Counted from the first letter of the stretch, positions 9,163 through 19,149 are shown. The stretch: DNA of 64,000 bases from Amycolatopsis jejuensis (GCF_000717335.1 NZ_JNYZ01000026.1:1-64000); one strand, 5' to 3'. Numbers and translations are program-made. Notes: generated by a model not told the origin, from the sequence alone.

Positions 9163-10452
9163 GTGGCGACATCCCTGACCCGAAGGCGCTGGTGGAGACT
9201 CCCCATCGGGGTGCAATCGCTCATCGCCGTTGGCCTCGGTGCGCTCATCGGTACGTTCGCGCCGGCGGTGGGTGAGCAGCTCAAGCTTCTCGGCGACGTC
9301 TTCCTGCACCTGGTGCAGATCATCGTGCTGCCACTGGTCTTCCCGTTGATCGTGCTGGGCATCGCCCGGATGGAGTCGGTCAAGCAAGTGGGCCGGATTG
9401 CCGTCAAGGCCATTCTCTACTTCGAGATCGTCACTACCGTGATCCTTTTGATCGCAGTGGGCCTGGCCAAGCTGGCCGGCATCGGCACCGGTGCCTCGGT
9501 CGGGTCCGCGGACACCACGGACCTCAAATCTCTCGACCAGGGCATCGATTTCAGCGAGCTGGTCCTGCACATGTTCCCGGCGAACATTTTCCGCGCGTTC
9601 GCGGACGGGAATCTGCTTGGCGCCATCGTCTTCGCGGTGTTCGTCGGCGTAGCCATGGCGGCCATCGGCGACAAGGCAAAGCCTTTCGTCACCGTGCTGG
9701 ACTCCATCGCCTCAGTCATGTTCAAAGTCGTCGGCTACGTGATCCGCGTCGCGCCGCTGGGGGTGCTTGGCTTCATCAGCTATGACGTGGCGCATTACGG
9801 CTTCGGCAACCTCGGCAGCCTGCTGGGCTTCATCACTGTCGTCTATGTCGGACTGGTCATCGTCGTCGGGGTGCTCTTCCCCCTCATCGCGCTCATCTAC
9901 CGCATTCGCTACCTCGCCTTGCTGAAGACGATCGCGGGACTCGCCGGGGTCGCCTTCGTCACCCGTAGCTCCGAAGCCGTACTGGCCCCGCTCATGGGCA
10001 AGCTCGAAGGATTTGGCATCGGCCGGTCGACGACGTCCTTCGTCGTACCCCTCGGTTACTCGTTCAACACCGACGGATCGGTGCTCTACCAGGCGGCCGC
10101 GCTGGTATTCATCGCAAACGCCTACGGTGCCGATACCTCCCTGCCTGCGCTGCTCGTCATGGTCGGCGTCCTGGTCGTCCTCTCCAAGGGGGTAGCCGGC
10201 GTGGCCTCCGGCTCGATCGTCGTGCTGATCGCAGCCGGGAATTCCATCGGCCTGCCCGCCGAGGGCGTCGCGCTGCTCCTCGGCGTCGACTTCGTCGTCG
10301 ACATGGCTCGGACCGGAGTGAACGTAATCGGCAACTCCCTTGCTGCCGCCGTCGTGGACCGTTCGGAGGCCAAACGGGAGGCCAGGAATGCATCGCGGCA
10401 GGTAGCCACCGATCCGGCTCCCGACCCTCTTCAGGAAGACTTGGTTCGATGA
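9163..10452 (+). CDS. Dicarboxylate/amino acid:cation symporter (DAACS family)
   Basis: A 429-residue membrane transporter of the GltP/DctA family that imports acidic amino acids or C4-dicarboxylates with Na+ or H+. About eight hydrophobic helices are apparent. The family signature regions are present: TRSSEAVLAPL (hairpin 1), PLGYSFNTDGSVLY (helix 7) and DMARTGVNVIGN (helix 8; the last residue of NxxGD is Asn here). I chose GTG 9163, which follows TTGGAGG, over a longer in-frame start whose N-terminal part looks non-coding. It is the first gene of an operon with a racemase, methylaspartate ammonia-lyase and a hydratase, so glutamate, aspartate or 3-methylaspartate is a likely substrate. Confidence 0.88.
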   Translation: MATSLTRRRWWRLPIGVQSLIAVGLGALIGTFAPAVGEQLKLLGDVFLHLVQIIVLPLVFPLIVLGIARMESVKQVGRIAVKAILYFEIVTTVILLIAVGLAKLAGIGTGASVGSADTTDLKSLDQGIDFSELVLHMFPANIFRAFADGNLLGAIVFAVFVGVAMAAIGDKAKPFVTVLDSIASVMFKVVGYVIRVAPLGVLGFISYDVAHYGFGNLGSLLGFITVVYVGLVIVVGVLFPLIALIYRIRYLALLKTIAGLAGVAFVTRSSEAVLAPLMGKLEGFGIGRSTTSFVVPLGYSFNTDGSVLYQAAALVFIANAYGADTSLPALLVMVGVLVVLSKGVAGVASGSIVVLIAAGNSIGLPAEGVALLLGVDFVVDMARTGVNVIGNSLAAAVVDRSEAKREARNASRQVATDPAPDPLQEDLVR

Positions 10453-10465
10453 AGGACTTCGTTCG

Positions 10466-11182
10466 ATGAGCCACGCGGCCGATGCGCGAGAGACGATCGG
10501 CATTCTCGGCGGAATGGGACCAGCGGCGACGGCGGACTTCTACGCCAAGCTCGTCCAGGCGACCCCGAGCGTGCGGGACCAGGATCACTTCCGGACGGTC
10601 ATCTGGTCCGATCCCACGGTGCCCGACCGTACCGAGGCTCTGCTGGGCGATGGGCCGGACCCCACCCCCTGGCTGTTGCACGGAAGCCAGGTACTCAAGG
10701 ACGCCGGCGCCACCGTGATCGCCATTCCGTGCAATACCGCGCACGCCTTCGTCCCGAAGATCGCCGAACACGTGGGGCTGCCGATCGTCGACATGATCAG
10801 CGAGGTTGCCGAGCACCTGGCCGCGCTGCGGCCCCCGATCCGTACTGTCGGACTGCTCGCGAGCACCGGCACCGTCCGGGCCGGGCTGTATGAACAGGTG
10901 CTCGTTCGGCTCGGGATCGAACTCGTCCCACCCGAACCGGACGTCGGCCAGCACGAGGTCATGGCCGCGATTCGGGCGGTGAAAGCGGGCAGCAGAGGTG
11001 CCACGGTGTCAGACCCGCTGATCCGCACCGCACATCGGCAGATCGAACGTGGTGCGCAAGTCATCATTGCAGGTTGCACCGAGATCCCGCTGGGGCTCGA
11101 ACCCGGCTCCTTGCCCGTACCTCTGCTCGATTCGGCGGAAGTCCTGGCTCAGGCCTTGGTCCGCCGCTCGGCTGCGCGGTGA
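10466..11182 (+). CDS. Aspartate/glutamate racemase family protein
   Basis: A 238-residue two-cysteine cofactor-independent racemase. Catalytic Cys89 lies in IPCNTAH and Cys204 in AGCTEIPLG. The N-terminal IGILGGMGPAATADFY is typical of the aspartate racemase branch. It starts 14 bases after the transporter stop with GAAGGA ahead of it. In this operon it may interconvert D- and L-aspartate or glutamate, or set the stereochemistry at C2 of methylaspartate before the lyase. The exact substrate is inferred, not seen. Confidence 0.88.
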   Translation: MSHAADARETIGILGGMGPAATADFYAKLVQATPSVRDQDHFRTVIWSDPTVPDRTEALLGDGPDPTPWLLHGSQVLKDAGATVIAIPCNTAHAFVPKIAEHVGLPIVDMISEVAEHLAALRPPIRTVGLLASTGTVRAGLYEQVLVRLGIELVPPEPDVGQHEVMAAIRAVKAGSRGATVSDPLIRTAHRQIERGAQVIIAGCTEIPLGLEPGSLPVPLLDSAEVLAQALVRRSAAR

Positions 11183-11331
11183 AGATCTCTGCCATTGCGG
11201 ACGGAGGTGAATCCGCGCTTCGCCGATACCTGCTCTCGCAAGACTGCGACGCTATCCACTTGAGCGCAGGTACTTCACCGTCGAACAGGCGATCTCATCT
11301 TCGGCTGTCCACGATCTCTGCCGCCAAGTAG
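11179..11331 (+). CDS. Small ORF of 50 codons between racemase and methylaspartate ammonia-lyase
   Basis: The frame starts with a GTG that overlaps the racemase stop by 4 bases and ends 60 bases before the mal start. It is the only coupled frame in this gap. The product (KISAIADGGESALRRYLL at the start) is unrecognised, and it could equally be a leftover of a lost gene. Low confidence. Confidence 0.25.
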   Translation: MKISAIADGGESALRRYLLSQDCDAIHLSAGTSPSNRRSHLRLSTISAAK

Positions 11332-11390
11332 GGCCAGTGGCATCAGCCGTCAGGCTGATCGTCTCACAAATATCCGGAAAGGAAGTTTAC

Positions 11391-12725
11391 GTGAACGACT
11401 TGTCGGCCCTGACCATCGCAGACGTGATAGCGTCTCCCGGTCTGGGCGGTTTCTTCTTTGATGATCAGGCGGCTATCAAGTCCGGCGCACTCCGGGACGG
11501 AAATTTCTATTCAGGATCTGCGGTGACCCCGGGCTACCGATCCGTTCGTGAGCCTGCTGAGTCGGTTTGCGTGATGCTCCTGCTCAGTGATGGTTACGTA
11601 GCACGTGGTGATTGTGCCAGTGTGCAATATTCCGGAGTCGGTGGTCGTGCTCCGCGATTCCACGCCGGCGAGTTGGCCGGCCTGATCGAGACTGCGCTCG
11701 CTCCGCTGGTCCGCGGACTGGAGGTGACCACTTTCCGCGCGTCAGCGGCGCATGTTGAGCGCCTCATCCAGGAAATTCCCGGCTTGGGGGGTGCTGCCTC
11801 TTACGGCGTGTCGCAAGCTTTGCTCGATGCAGCTTCGCACGCGGCCGGCCATCACCTCATGGGTCGCGTCCTCAAGGATGAATGGCAGCTTCCAGGGCTC
11901 CTCGCGAGCGTTCCGCTATACGCGCAGAGCGGCGATGACCGCTATGACAACGTCGATAAAATGATCATCAAGCGGGTTCCGGTCCTTCCGCACGGCTTGA
12001 TCAACCGACGTGAGCTGGTCGGGCAGGGAGGGATCGTCCTGATCGATTACCTCCATTGGATCCGGGAGAGGCTCCGGAAACTCGCGGGAGGTGAGCACTA
12101 CGTCCCCATCATCCACCTCGATGTGTACGGAACACTGGGTATCGAAGCGTCAGGTTCGGTAGCCGGAACTGCGGACCTCCTTGGGCGGCTGGAGGAAGCG
12201 GCAGGTCCGCATCTCCTGCGTGTGGAGCACCCCATCGACGCCGGCTCGCGAGATGCCCAGATCGAGGTGCTGTCCCGGTTGCGCGCGTTGCTGGAGGCGA
12301 GGGGATCGCGCGTGCAGATCGTTGCGGACGAGTGGGCCAACACGGTCGAGGACATCGTGGCGTTCGCGGAAGCGGGGGCGGCGCATCATGTCCAGGTGAA
12401 GACGCCTGACCTCGGGTCAATTCACCACGCCGTGGATGCCGTATTGGCGTGCCATGACCGCGGGGTAGGTCCATTCATCGGTGGAACCTGCTCGGAGACC
12501 GACCTTTCGGCCCGTGCTAGTACCCACGTCGGAATCGCCACCGGGGCCACCCAATTGCTGGCCAAGCCCGGTATGGGCGTTGACGAGGGGCTGGCTATCG
12601 TCACCAACGAAATGAATCGTGCTGTGCGGCTCGACCGGTATCTGCACGACACGGCGGGGAAATATTCCCATGTCCCCTCCCGTGGCTCACTCGGCGGGAT
12701 GGCGTCCACCTTTACCGAGAATTGA
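11391..12725 (+). CDS. mal: Methylaspartate ammonia-lyase
   Basis: A 444-residue enolase-superfamily lyase (EC 4.3.1.2) that converts threo-3-methyl-L-aspartate to mesaconate and ammonia. Family blocks are clear: [19 protein letters not shown] near the N-terminus, [19 protein letters not shown] in the middle, then [30 protein letters not shown] (catalytic Lys of the second KxD-type strand) and [13 protein letters not shown]. The GTG 11391 start follows GGAAAGGAAG. It is rare in actinobacteria outside methylaspartate pathways. The neighbouring FumA-type hydratase is the expected next step. Glutamate mutase, which would supply methylaspartate, is not in the window. Confidence 0.95.
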   Translation: MNDLSALTIADVIASPGLGGFFFDDQAAIKSGALRDGNFYSGSAVTPGYRSVREPAESVCVMLLLSDGYVARGDCASVQYSGVGGRAPRFHAGELAGLIETALAPLVRGLEVTTFRASAAHVERLIQEIPGLGGAASYGVSQALLDAASHAAGHHLMGRVLKDEWQLPGLLASVPLYAQSGDDRYDNVDKMIIKRVPVLPHGLINRRELVGQGGIVLIDYLHWIRERLRKLAGGEHYVPIIHLDVYGTLGIEASGSVAGTADLLGRLEEAAGPHLLRVEHPIDAGSRDAQIEVLSRLRALLEARGSRVQIVADEWANTVEDIVAFAEAGAAHHVQVKTPDLGSIHHAVDAVLACHDRGVGPFIGGTCSETDLSARASTHVGIATGATQLLAKPGMGVDEGLAIVTNEMNRAVRLDRYLHDTAGKYSHVPSRGSLGGMASTFTEN

Positions 12726-12727
12726 GT

Positions 12728-14383
12728 ATGGGAATGCCCGGATTCGATTACACGGCGCTGCTGCCCCTTGCGGTCGACGGCACCGAATACCGCCTGTTGT
12801 TCACCGATGGAGTCGGCGTCGATCGCATCGGTAAGAAGGAGTTCGTCACCGTCGAACCACAGGTTCTCCGGTTGTTGGCGGAAGAAGCCTTCCGGGACAT
12901 TTCGCACCTGCTGCGACCCGCTCATCTCGGGCGGCTCCGTGCGATCATGGACGACCCGAACGCCAGTCCTAACGACAAGTTCGTGGCCTTCGACCTGCTC
13001 AAGAACGCAGCCGTCGCGGCGGGGGGCGTGCTGCCCATGTGTCAGGACACGGGCACCGCGATAATTCAAGGCTGGCGCGGTCGACACGTGTTGAGTGATG
13101 GCGCGGACGCCGAGCATCTATCGCACGGGGTCTATGACGCCTTCCGCAAACTCAATCTTCGCTATTCGCAGCTGGCACCATTGAGCATGTACGAAGAACG
13201 CAATACCGGTACCAACTTGCCGGCGCAGGTCGAGCTGCTCGCCGACGGGGACAACGAGTACAAGTTCTTGTTCATGGCAAAAGGTGGCGGAAGCGCCAAC
13301 AAGAGCTTTCTCTACCAAGAGACGAAAGCGCTGCTCAATGAGCGAAGCCTGCTTGGGTTTCTTGCGGAGAAGATCGCGGCCATCGGTACGGCCGCCTGTC
13401 CGCCGTATCACCTGGCGATCGTAGTCGGTGGTACCTCGGCCGAGTATGCGTTGAAGACCGCCAAACTGGCTTCCGCTCATTACCTCGACTCCTTGCCGAT
13501 CTCCGGTTCGCCAGGCGGGCACGGGTTCCGGGACCTCAACCTGGAACAGCAGATCTGGGACCTCACCCAGGGCCTGGGCATCGGCGCGCAGTTCGGGGGC
13601 AGGTACTTCTGCCACGACGTGCGGGTAGTGCGCCTGCCCCGGCATGGTGGGTCGTGCCCGGTCGCGGTTGCGGTCTCATGCTCCGCGGACCGGCAAGCCT
13701 TGGCGAAGATCACGGCGGAAGGAGTGTTTCTCGAACGGCTCGAGACCGATCCCGCCCGCTTCTTGCCCGATACCACCGCGGATGACCTGGTCGGCGACGT
13801 CGTTCCGATAGACCTGGATCAATCGATTGACGCCCTGCGGGCACAACTGTCTCGGCACTCTGTCGGCACGCGTCTGTCTCTCAGCGGAACGTTGATCGTC
13901 GCCCGTGACCTGGCACATGCGAAGATGAAGGAACGTCTGGACGCGGGCGCAGGCTTACCCGATTACCTGCGGAATCACCCGGTTTACTACGCGGGCCCGG
14001 CCAAGACGCCGCAAGGACATACCTCCGGTTCGTTCGGACCCACGACTGCCGGGCGCATGGATTCGTACGTGGAGCAGTTCCAAAAGGCGGGCGGCTCACT
14101 CATCATGCTCGCCAAGGGGAATCGCTCGAACGCTGTCACCCACAGCTGCGCCGCGACCGGCGGTTTTTACCTGGGCACCATCGGCGGACCGGCCGCGCGG
14201 CTGGCACAGGACTGCATCAAGAAGATCGACACAGTCGAGTACTCAGAGCTGGGTATGGAGGCCGTCCGAAGGATCGAAGTCAAGGACTTTCCTGCGTTCA
14301 TCGTCATTGACGACAAAGGGAACGATTTCTTCGCGCAGCCCGGCCCTGCGGCGCTTACCCTCGGCCCATCCCGGCGTGACTAA
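12728..14383 (+). CDS. Class I fumarase-type hydratase, probable mesaconase
   Basis: A 551-residue enzyme resembling E. coli FumA/FumB end to end: [90 protein letters not shown] and [13 protein letters not shown]. The conserved cysteines bind a [4Fe-4S] cluster. Class I fumarases often hydrate mesaconate to citramalate as well as fumarate to malate. Because the gene directly follows mal (2-base gap), mesaconase activity is the likely main role. ATG 12728 was chosen; ATG 12734 is also possible. Confidence 0.9.
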   Translation: MGMPGFDYTALLPLAVDGTEYRLLFTDGVGVDRIGKKEFVTVEPQVLRLLAEEAFRDISHLLRPAHLGRLRAIMDDPNASPNDKFVAFDLLKNAAVAAGGVLPMCQDTGTAIIQGWRGRHVLSDGADAEHLSHGVYDAFRKLNLRYSQLAPLSMYEERNTGTNLPAQVELLADGDNEYKFLFMAKGGGSANKSFLYQETKALLNERSLLGFLAEKIAAIGTAACPPYHLAIVVGGTSAEYALKTAKLASAHYLDSLPISGSPGGHGFRDLNLEQQIWDLTQGLGIGAQFGGRYFCHDVRVVRLPRHGGSCPVAVAVSCSADRQALAKITAEGVFLERLETDPARFLPDTTADDLVGDVVPIDLDQSIDALRAQLSRHSVGTRLSLSGTLIVARDLAHAKMKERLDAGAGLPDYLRNHPVYYAGPAKTPQGHTSGSFGPTTAGRMDSYVEQFQKAGGSLIMLAKGNRSNAVTHSCAATGGFYLGTIGGPAARLAQDCIKKIDTVEYSELGMEAVRRIEVKDFPAFIVIDDKGNDFFAQPGPAALTLGPSRRD

Positions 14384-14475
14384 GCAAGCGTGAGAGGTGC
14401 CGTTACCGGGGCAAGTGCGACCGTGGTGACCGGCTACCCGGGCTGGGTTCTGCGATGGCCGGCCACGCACTCTGG

Positions 14476-15147
14476 TCAGGCCAGCTGCTCGCGTTCGAAC
14501 AGCCGGGTGATCTGCCCGCCGAGTTCGGTCCAGTGCGCCCCCGCCACCTTGCCGGCGGCGGGTCCGTCCCCGGTGGCGCAGGCCTCGATCAGCTGCTCGT
14601 GGTGCTCGACGGTGTTCCGGCCGCCGAGCAAGCTGGCGAACTTCCGGTACAGGATCCGGTGGACCAACGGATGCAACTGCTCGAGCGTCCGGCTGAGCAC
14701 GGGGTTGTCCGCAGCCTCGATGACAATACTGTGGAAACGATCGTCGGCCGCCAACGCCGCGTCGATGTCATCGGCGGCGACCGCCCGTTTGAAGGTCCGA
14801 TTCTCGGTACGCAACTGCCGCAACGCGGCCCGATCCAGCTGCGGCACCCCGGTTTCCACGGCGAGCTGATGAAGAACGCTCAGTACCGCCAGAGTCTTCT
14901 CCGCGTCCCGGCGATTGACGGTGGTGATGCGGGTGTAGACGCCGGGCCTGGCCTCCACAAGTCCGTAGTCGACCAGCCGGTTCAGCGCCTCGCGTACCGG
15001 CGTCCGGCTCAGGCCGAGGCGCTGGGCCAGCTCGCCGTCCTTCACCTTCTCGCCCGGGGCCAGTTCGCCGCGCACGATCGAGTCGCGAAGCCGGTCGAAC
15101 ACTTCGTCGCTCAGCAGACGGCGGGTAACGGGGCGGTCTAGCGACAT
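14476..15147 (-). CDS. GntR-family (FCD-type) transcriptional regulator
   Basis: A 223-residue regulator. The N-terminal winged helix is visible at residues 10-75 (LRDSIVRGELAPGEKV, then LGLSRTPVREALNRL), with an all-helical FCD ligand-binding domain after it. FCD regulators usually sense organic acids. The gene is convergent to the methylaspartate operon, 92 bases away. ATG 15147 lies inside a perfect-arm palindrome, suggesting tight autorepression. Confidence 0.9.
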   Translation of the reverse strand: MSLDRPVTRRLLSDEVFDRLRDSIVRGELAPGEKVKDGELAQRLGLSRTPVREALNRLVDYGLVEARPGVYTRITTVNRRDAEKTLAVLSVLHQLAVETGVPQLDRAALRQLRTENRTFKRAVAADDIDAALAADDRFHSIVIEAADNPVLSRTLEQLHPLVHRILYRKFASLLGGRNTVEHHEQLIEACATGDGPAAGKVAGAHWTELGGQITRLFEREQLA

Positions 15148-15160
15148 ACTGCATACAGTA
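15147..15160. promoter_or_regulatory. Palindrome TACTG-N4-CAGTA at the gntR start
   Basis: TACTGCATACAGTA has perfect 5-bp arms and a 4-base centre, a common layout for GntR/FCD operators. It overlaps the regulator's start codon, so binding would block its own transcription or translation. I did not find a second full copy before the transporter gene. Confidence 0.5.
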
Positions 15161-15289
15161 CCCCACTCCGGGGCACGTCCACGTCGATCGCGGCCCACCG
15201 AGCGTCGGAAAGGTCGAGGGTTGAGGGTGCCGCTCGCTCGCGGCGTTGGCGCACCGCGCGCGTCGCGCCATCCACTTGCCGGAGCGGCG

Positions 15290-16215
15290 TTCTCCGCCCC
15301 CTAGCGGACGCAGACGACGGCGCATCACGACCCGAGGACGGGCGGTCCTTGTGCTGGACGGCGAACTGCTGAGGAAGGCGCCTTGGGCCGCGAGGCCGCG
15401 TTGATGGGCGGCGCCGACCGCGGATCGAACCGGGCGAATGCGCGACATCGTGACCACGCTGCAGGCCGAGCAGGACCACATCGTCCGCGACGGATACGCC
15501 GGGGTACTTGTGGTGCAGGGTGGACCGGGGACAGGCAAGACGGCGGTCGCGCTGAGGTGGAGTTCGACCAGCAGGCAGGGTGGCTGGATCCGCCTGACTG
15601 CCGCCCTCGGCATGGCTTTTCGTACGGGATTACCGCACAGCCAGGCCTGGCCGGTATTCCAGCAACGGCTCATCGAACTGATAGCTCAGCACGTGATCGA
15701 CCAGATGGAGAGTGCGGTGTTCACCGATACCGGCGATGCCATCGATGGTGGCAGCGCCGACGGCCGGCTCGGCGCGGCCGACCTGCGTGCGTTGGCCGAC
15801 GCTGCAGTGCGCCACTTGCTGGACGAGGCCGCCGCGATTATCGGCGACACCAACTCCGCAGCCGGGAGCAGGGTGACGTTCGGGCACGTGGTCGTCGACG
15901 AGACGCAGGAACTGTCCGCGATGGCCTGGCGGATGGTCATGCGTCGCTGCCCCACCAGATGACCATCGTCGGCGACCTCGTCCAGACCAGCGATCCGGCG
16001 CTTCGTCCTGGGATCGGGTACTGCGGCCACCTGTGCACGATCGCTGGCGGTCGGCCCAGCTCACCATCAACGATCGAACCCCAGCCGAGATCATGGCCGC
16101 CTTGCCACCCGCGATCCTCGCCGCCCCTTGGGCTACAACGACCTCTACGTCGCTCCACGATTGGCAACGTGGTGGTCCTAAAAGGCAAGAGACACAGGCC
16201 GAGCGCCCGGAGTGA
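15290..16215 (+). pseudogene. helD: Decayed HelD-like RNA-polymerase-associated helicase
   Basis: Pieces of an actinobacterial HelD/HelR-type SF1 ATPase occur in order but in different frames with large internal deletions: RRRRRITTRGRAVLVLDGEL, then MRDIVTTLQAEQD with Walker A GGPGTGKTAVAL (15438 onward), Walker B VVVDETQELSAMAWRM, MTIVGDLVQTSDPA, and WRSAQLTINDRTPAEIM. Intact homologues exceed 650 residues, while this region could code only about 300. HelD proteins recycle stalled RNA polymerase and can confer rifamycin tolerance. This copy cannot be functional. Confidence 0.75.
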
Positions 16216-16509
16216 AGCAGAGGACGAACGACCGCGAGCTGTGTCGATCAGCGGTGACACTTGATCGTGAATGCCGCACTGCCGTCAAAACTCGCCGACA
16301 CAACTATGAGACCGCACGCCGAAGTCGGACGATTTGCTCTTGCCCGGCAACGGATCTTCCTGTGCCGGTCGGTCGTATGCGGGGTTTTCGGCGCCTCCAA
16401 GTGCTCGGTGAGGCTCAAACCTGGCAGGCGCGCGGGTCCTCGGCGAAAGGCGCCGCAACGGGGCCACTCGTCGCAATCGCGAGTCATACCCTCGCGACGC
16501 GGGATTGGG
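16216..16509. other. Gene-free gap downstream of helD remnant
   Basis: No recognisable gene or strong hairpin is seen. It may contain the last decayed part of helD and the 3' flank of the LysR gene. Confidence 0.35.
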
Positions 16510-17478
16510 TCACGTGAGGTGGATGCCCGGCCAGCGGCCCGCGGCGGTCAGTTCTCGGGTCACTTCGACAATGCCCCGGTGGACTGCTGCGACGCTGTCG
16601 CGCGGCTCGTAGCGGTCCGTGGCGGTGCGTACGGCGATGTACCTGCGCAGGCTGGGGTCCACGATGCGCCGGATGCCGAGGCTGTTCGGATCAGCGTGGA
16701 TCGCCAGCACCGAGCGCGGGAGGATCGTGCAGGCCTCTCCGCTCTCCGCGATGCGGAACAGCGTGCCGAGCGACTCGACATCGCCGATGTTCAGGGGCGT
16801 CATCCCATGGGCGGCGAATGCGCGGTCCACGAGCGTCCGCAGGTTGCTGTGTACCCCCGGCGTGACCAGTGGCACGTGCCGAAGGTCGACCAGGGACACC
16901 TCGTCCGGCGACGCGGGGGCAGGCTTCGGCTGGCCGATGAGATACAGCTCCTCCGAGTACAGCGGCAGCTCCGCCGAGCGCGGCGCGTCATCCTCGCGGA
17001 AGACGGTGGCCAGGTCCAGCCGACCGGCGAGCAGCAGCTCGTTGACGTATCCGCTCATCGACTCGAACAGCTGGAGATGGATGCCGGGATAGTGGGTGCG
17101 CACCCAGGAGAACAGCGCTGGGGCGAGTGGCGCGGCCACCGTCGTCGGCAAGCCGACCGCGACCGGGCCGCGCACCTGCGGCCGGTCAACGGTGATGTCC
17201 CGGGTGAGCCGGTCGAACTGCCGGATCAGCTGCTGCGCGTCCCGGTACAGCGCCTCGCCTGCGGGTGTTGGCCGCACCCCTCGTGGGCCGCGGTCCAGGA
17301 GCCGGACGCCGAGGTGTGCCTCGAGGTTGGCCATGCGCTGGCTGATCGCCGGCTGGGATACGTGCAGTACGCCAGCGGCTCGGGACAGGCTGCCGGCGTC
17401 GACGGCAGCGATGAAGTCGCGGAGCTGGGCGATGTCCACGGTGGTAGTGCGCCGCCTTCCCAGTGACGTACGAGTCAT
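16510..17478 (-). CDS. LysR-family transcriptional regulator
   Basis: A 322-residue regulator. The N-terminal helix-turn-helix is at about residues 15-70 (IAQLRDFIAAVDAGSLSRAA, VSQPAISQRMANLEAHLG) and a periplasmic-binding-protein-like effector domain follows. It lies in the same orientation and just downstream of the decayed lyase and the CoA-transferase, so it probably once responded to an intermediate of that pathway. ATG 17478 was taken; the fused upstream frame belongs to the lyase remnant. Confidence 0.88.
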   Translation of the reverse strand: MTRTSLGRRRTTTVDIAQLRDFIAAVDAGSLSRAAGVLHVSQPAISQRMANLEAHLGVRLLDRGPRGVRPTPAGEALYRDAQQLIRQFDRLTRDITVDRPQVRGPVAVGLPTTVAAPLAPALFSWVRTHYPGIHLQLFESMSGYVNELLLAGRLDLATVFREDDAPRSAELPLYSEELYLIGQPKPAPASPDEVSLVDLRHVPLVTPGVHSNLRTLVDRAFAAHGMTPLNIGDVESLGTLFRIAESGEACTILPRSVLAIHADPNSLGIRRIVDPSLRRYIAVRTATDRYEPRDSVAAVHRGIVEVTRELTAAGRWPGIHLT

Positions 17479-17973
17479 GACGAGGTGTGCCGCGCGGCGC
17501 TCGGCCTGGCGGATGGTGCGACGGACGAATTCGACGACGGGCCGGTCGATCATCTCACCCCACCGGCAGCACCCGCCGGGCCCCAGCGCACCTCGTCCTC
17601 GTCCGGCGCGAAGGCCGCGTGCACGTGCGGCACCTGCGCCGGATGGATCAATCCCCGCGCCGACTCGACCACGGGAGCACGCGGGCACGGTCCCGTACCT
17701 CCACCTGGACTCCGCCTTGGGAAGTACAACGGCGGCTCGGCACGCCGCGAGATCCTCCGCGAACCCCGCGGACCGCGTGTCGTTGATCCTGGCAACCACC
17801 GGCAGGACGGCGCCCCGGGACCATACGGCGTGCTTGCTGGCCTTGTCGCCGAGGGCCACGGCGTCCTCCAGATCGACGATGACGGCGTCGGCCCGCTGCC
17901 GACCGCTTTCGCGAACCGGCCGGGCCAGGACGCCGGTACGAGCAGCCAGCTCACTGCGCTTCGCTGGACTCGG
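17479..17973 (-). pseudogene. Decayed HpcH/HpaI (CitE-type) acyl-CoA lyase
   Basis: Conserved segments of a CitE-like lyase appear in three frames: SWLLVPASWPGRFAKAV, then ADAVIVDLEDAVALGDKAS, VARINDTRSAGFAEDLAACR, AVVLPKAES, PVVESARGLIHPAQ and finally IDRPVVEFVRRTIRQAERR. The first frameshift is a single missing base between GSG and ADAV. About 300 bases are missing from the middle compared with the usual 270-290 codons. Family members cleave citramalyl-CoA, malyl-CoA or beta-methylmalyl-CoA. It directly follows the CoA-transferase gene, which would make its substrate. Confidence 0.75.
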
Positions 17974-19149
17974 TCAGATGGAACGTCCAGCGACCAGGTC
18001 GTCGATCTCGTCGTCCGTCAGGCCGACTTCGGCGAGGATGCTCCGGGTGTGCTCGCCGAGTCCGGGTACCGGGTCCATCCGCGGTGTTGCGTCGACCAGC
18101 CCTGGAGGGGCGAGCGCGGGGATCGGTCCCGCCGGGGTCTGCACCTGGTGCCAGCGGCCCCTGGCCGCCAGCTGTGGGTGCTTCCATACTTCTTCGAGCG
18201 AATTGACCCGGGCATGCGCCACCGGCACGGCCGCGAGCAGCTCGACGGCCCTCGCGCTGGTGAGCTCGGCGAACCGGGCGGCGATGAGGGCGCCAAGAGC
18301 CGCACGGTTGGAGTTGCGGGCCGCGTTGCCGTCGTAGTCCGGGTGTGTGGCCAGCTCTGGGCACCGCAGGAAGCGTTCGCAGAACGCCGCCCACTCCCGC
18401 TCATTCTGGATGCACATCATTACGACCTTGCCGTCCCCTGAAGTGAAGGGACCGTACGGGTAGATGGTCGCGTGTGCTGCGCCTGCCCGCGGTGGCGGCA
18501 GGGCGCCGTCGAACGCGTAATACAGCGGGAAACCCAGCCACTCGACTGTGGCCTCCAGCATCGACACATCGATATGTGTTCCCTCGCCCGTGTGGCCGCG
18601 CTCCAGCAGGGCGGCCAGGACCGAGCTGTAGGCGTACATCCCGGCGGCGATGTCGGACACTGAGATGCCTGCCTTTGCAACCTCCTCGGCTGTGCCGGTC
18701 ACTGACAGCAGCCCGGATTCGCTCTGCACCATCAGGTCATATGCCTTCGCGGCGGTGTACGGGCCAGGCGAGCCGTAGCCGGAGATGTCGCAGACGATCA
18801 GCCCCGGGTGGGTCGCATGCAGCTCGTCCCAGCCCAGGCCGGCGCGTTCGGCCGCGCCAGGTGCGAGGTTCTGGACGAAGACGTCGGCCTCGGCGAGCAG
18901 CCGACGCAGCACGTCCATGCCCCGCAAGTCCTTGAAGTCGAGCGCGAGTGACTCCTTGTTGCGGTTGACCCACACGAAATGTGAGCTGAGCCCGTGCACG
19001 CGCGTGTCGTAGTCGCGGGCGAAGTCGCCGGTACCCGGCCGCTCCACTTTGATGACTCGAGCGCCGAGGTCGGCAAGCTGGCGAGTGGCATACGGAGCGG
19101 CGATGGCCTGTTCGAGGGAGACGACGGTGGTTCCGCGGAGGGGTTGCAT
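17974..19149 (-). CDS. Class III CoA-transferase (CaiB/BaiF family)
   Basis: A 391-residue enzyme that moves CoA between carboxylic acids through an aspartyl-CoA intermediate. Typical blocks are APYATRQLADLGARVIKVER, NRNKESLALDFKD, CDISGYGSPGPY and YDLMVQSESGLL (the Asp is the expected nucleophile), with the late GEGTHIDVSMLEATVEW. The start at 19149 gives the normal family N-terminus. Beside a CitE-type lyase and a methylaspartate operon, a citramalate or mesaconate CoA-transferase is plausible, but family sequence alone does not fix the substrate. Confidence 0.88.
   Translation of the reverse strand: MQPLRGTTVVSLEQAIAAPYATRQLADLGARVIKVERPGTGDFARDYDTRVHGLSSHFVWVNRNKESLALDFKDLRGMDVLRRLLAEADVFVQNLAPGAAERAGLGWDELHATHPGLIVCDISGYGSPGPYTAAKAYDLMVQSESGLLSVTGTAEEVAKAGISVSDIAAGMYAYSSVLAALLERGHTGEGTHIDVSMLEATVEWLGFPLYYAFDGALPPPRAGAAHATIYPYGPFTSGDGKVVMMCIQNEREWAAFCERFLRCPELATHPDYDGNAARNSNRAALGALIAARFAELTSARAVELLAAVPVAHARVNSLEEVWKHPQLAARGRWHQVQTPAGPIPALAPPGLVDATPRMDPVPGLGEHTRSILAEVGLTDDEIDDLVAGRSI

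Noticed and set aside
9163..14383. Glutamate fermentation by the full methylaspartate pathway
   Set aside because: No glutamate mutase subunits are present in the window, so the entry step from glutamate cannot be claimed.
15438..15962. Functional P-loop ATPase of 174 residues
   Set aside because: Walker A and B are present, but they are separated by far too little sequence and further helD motifs continue in other frames; it is a remnant.
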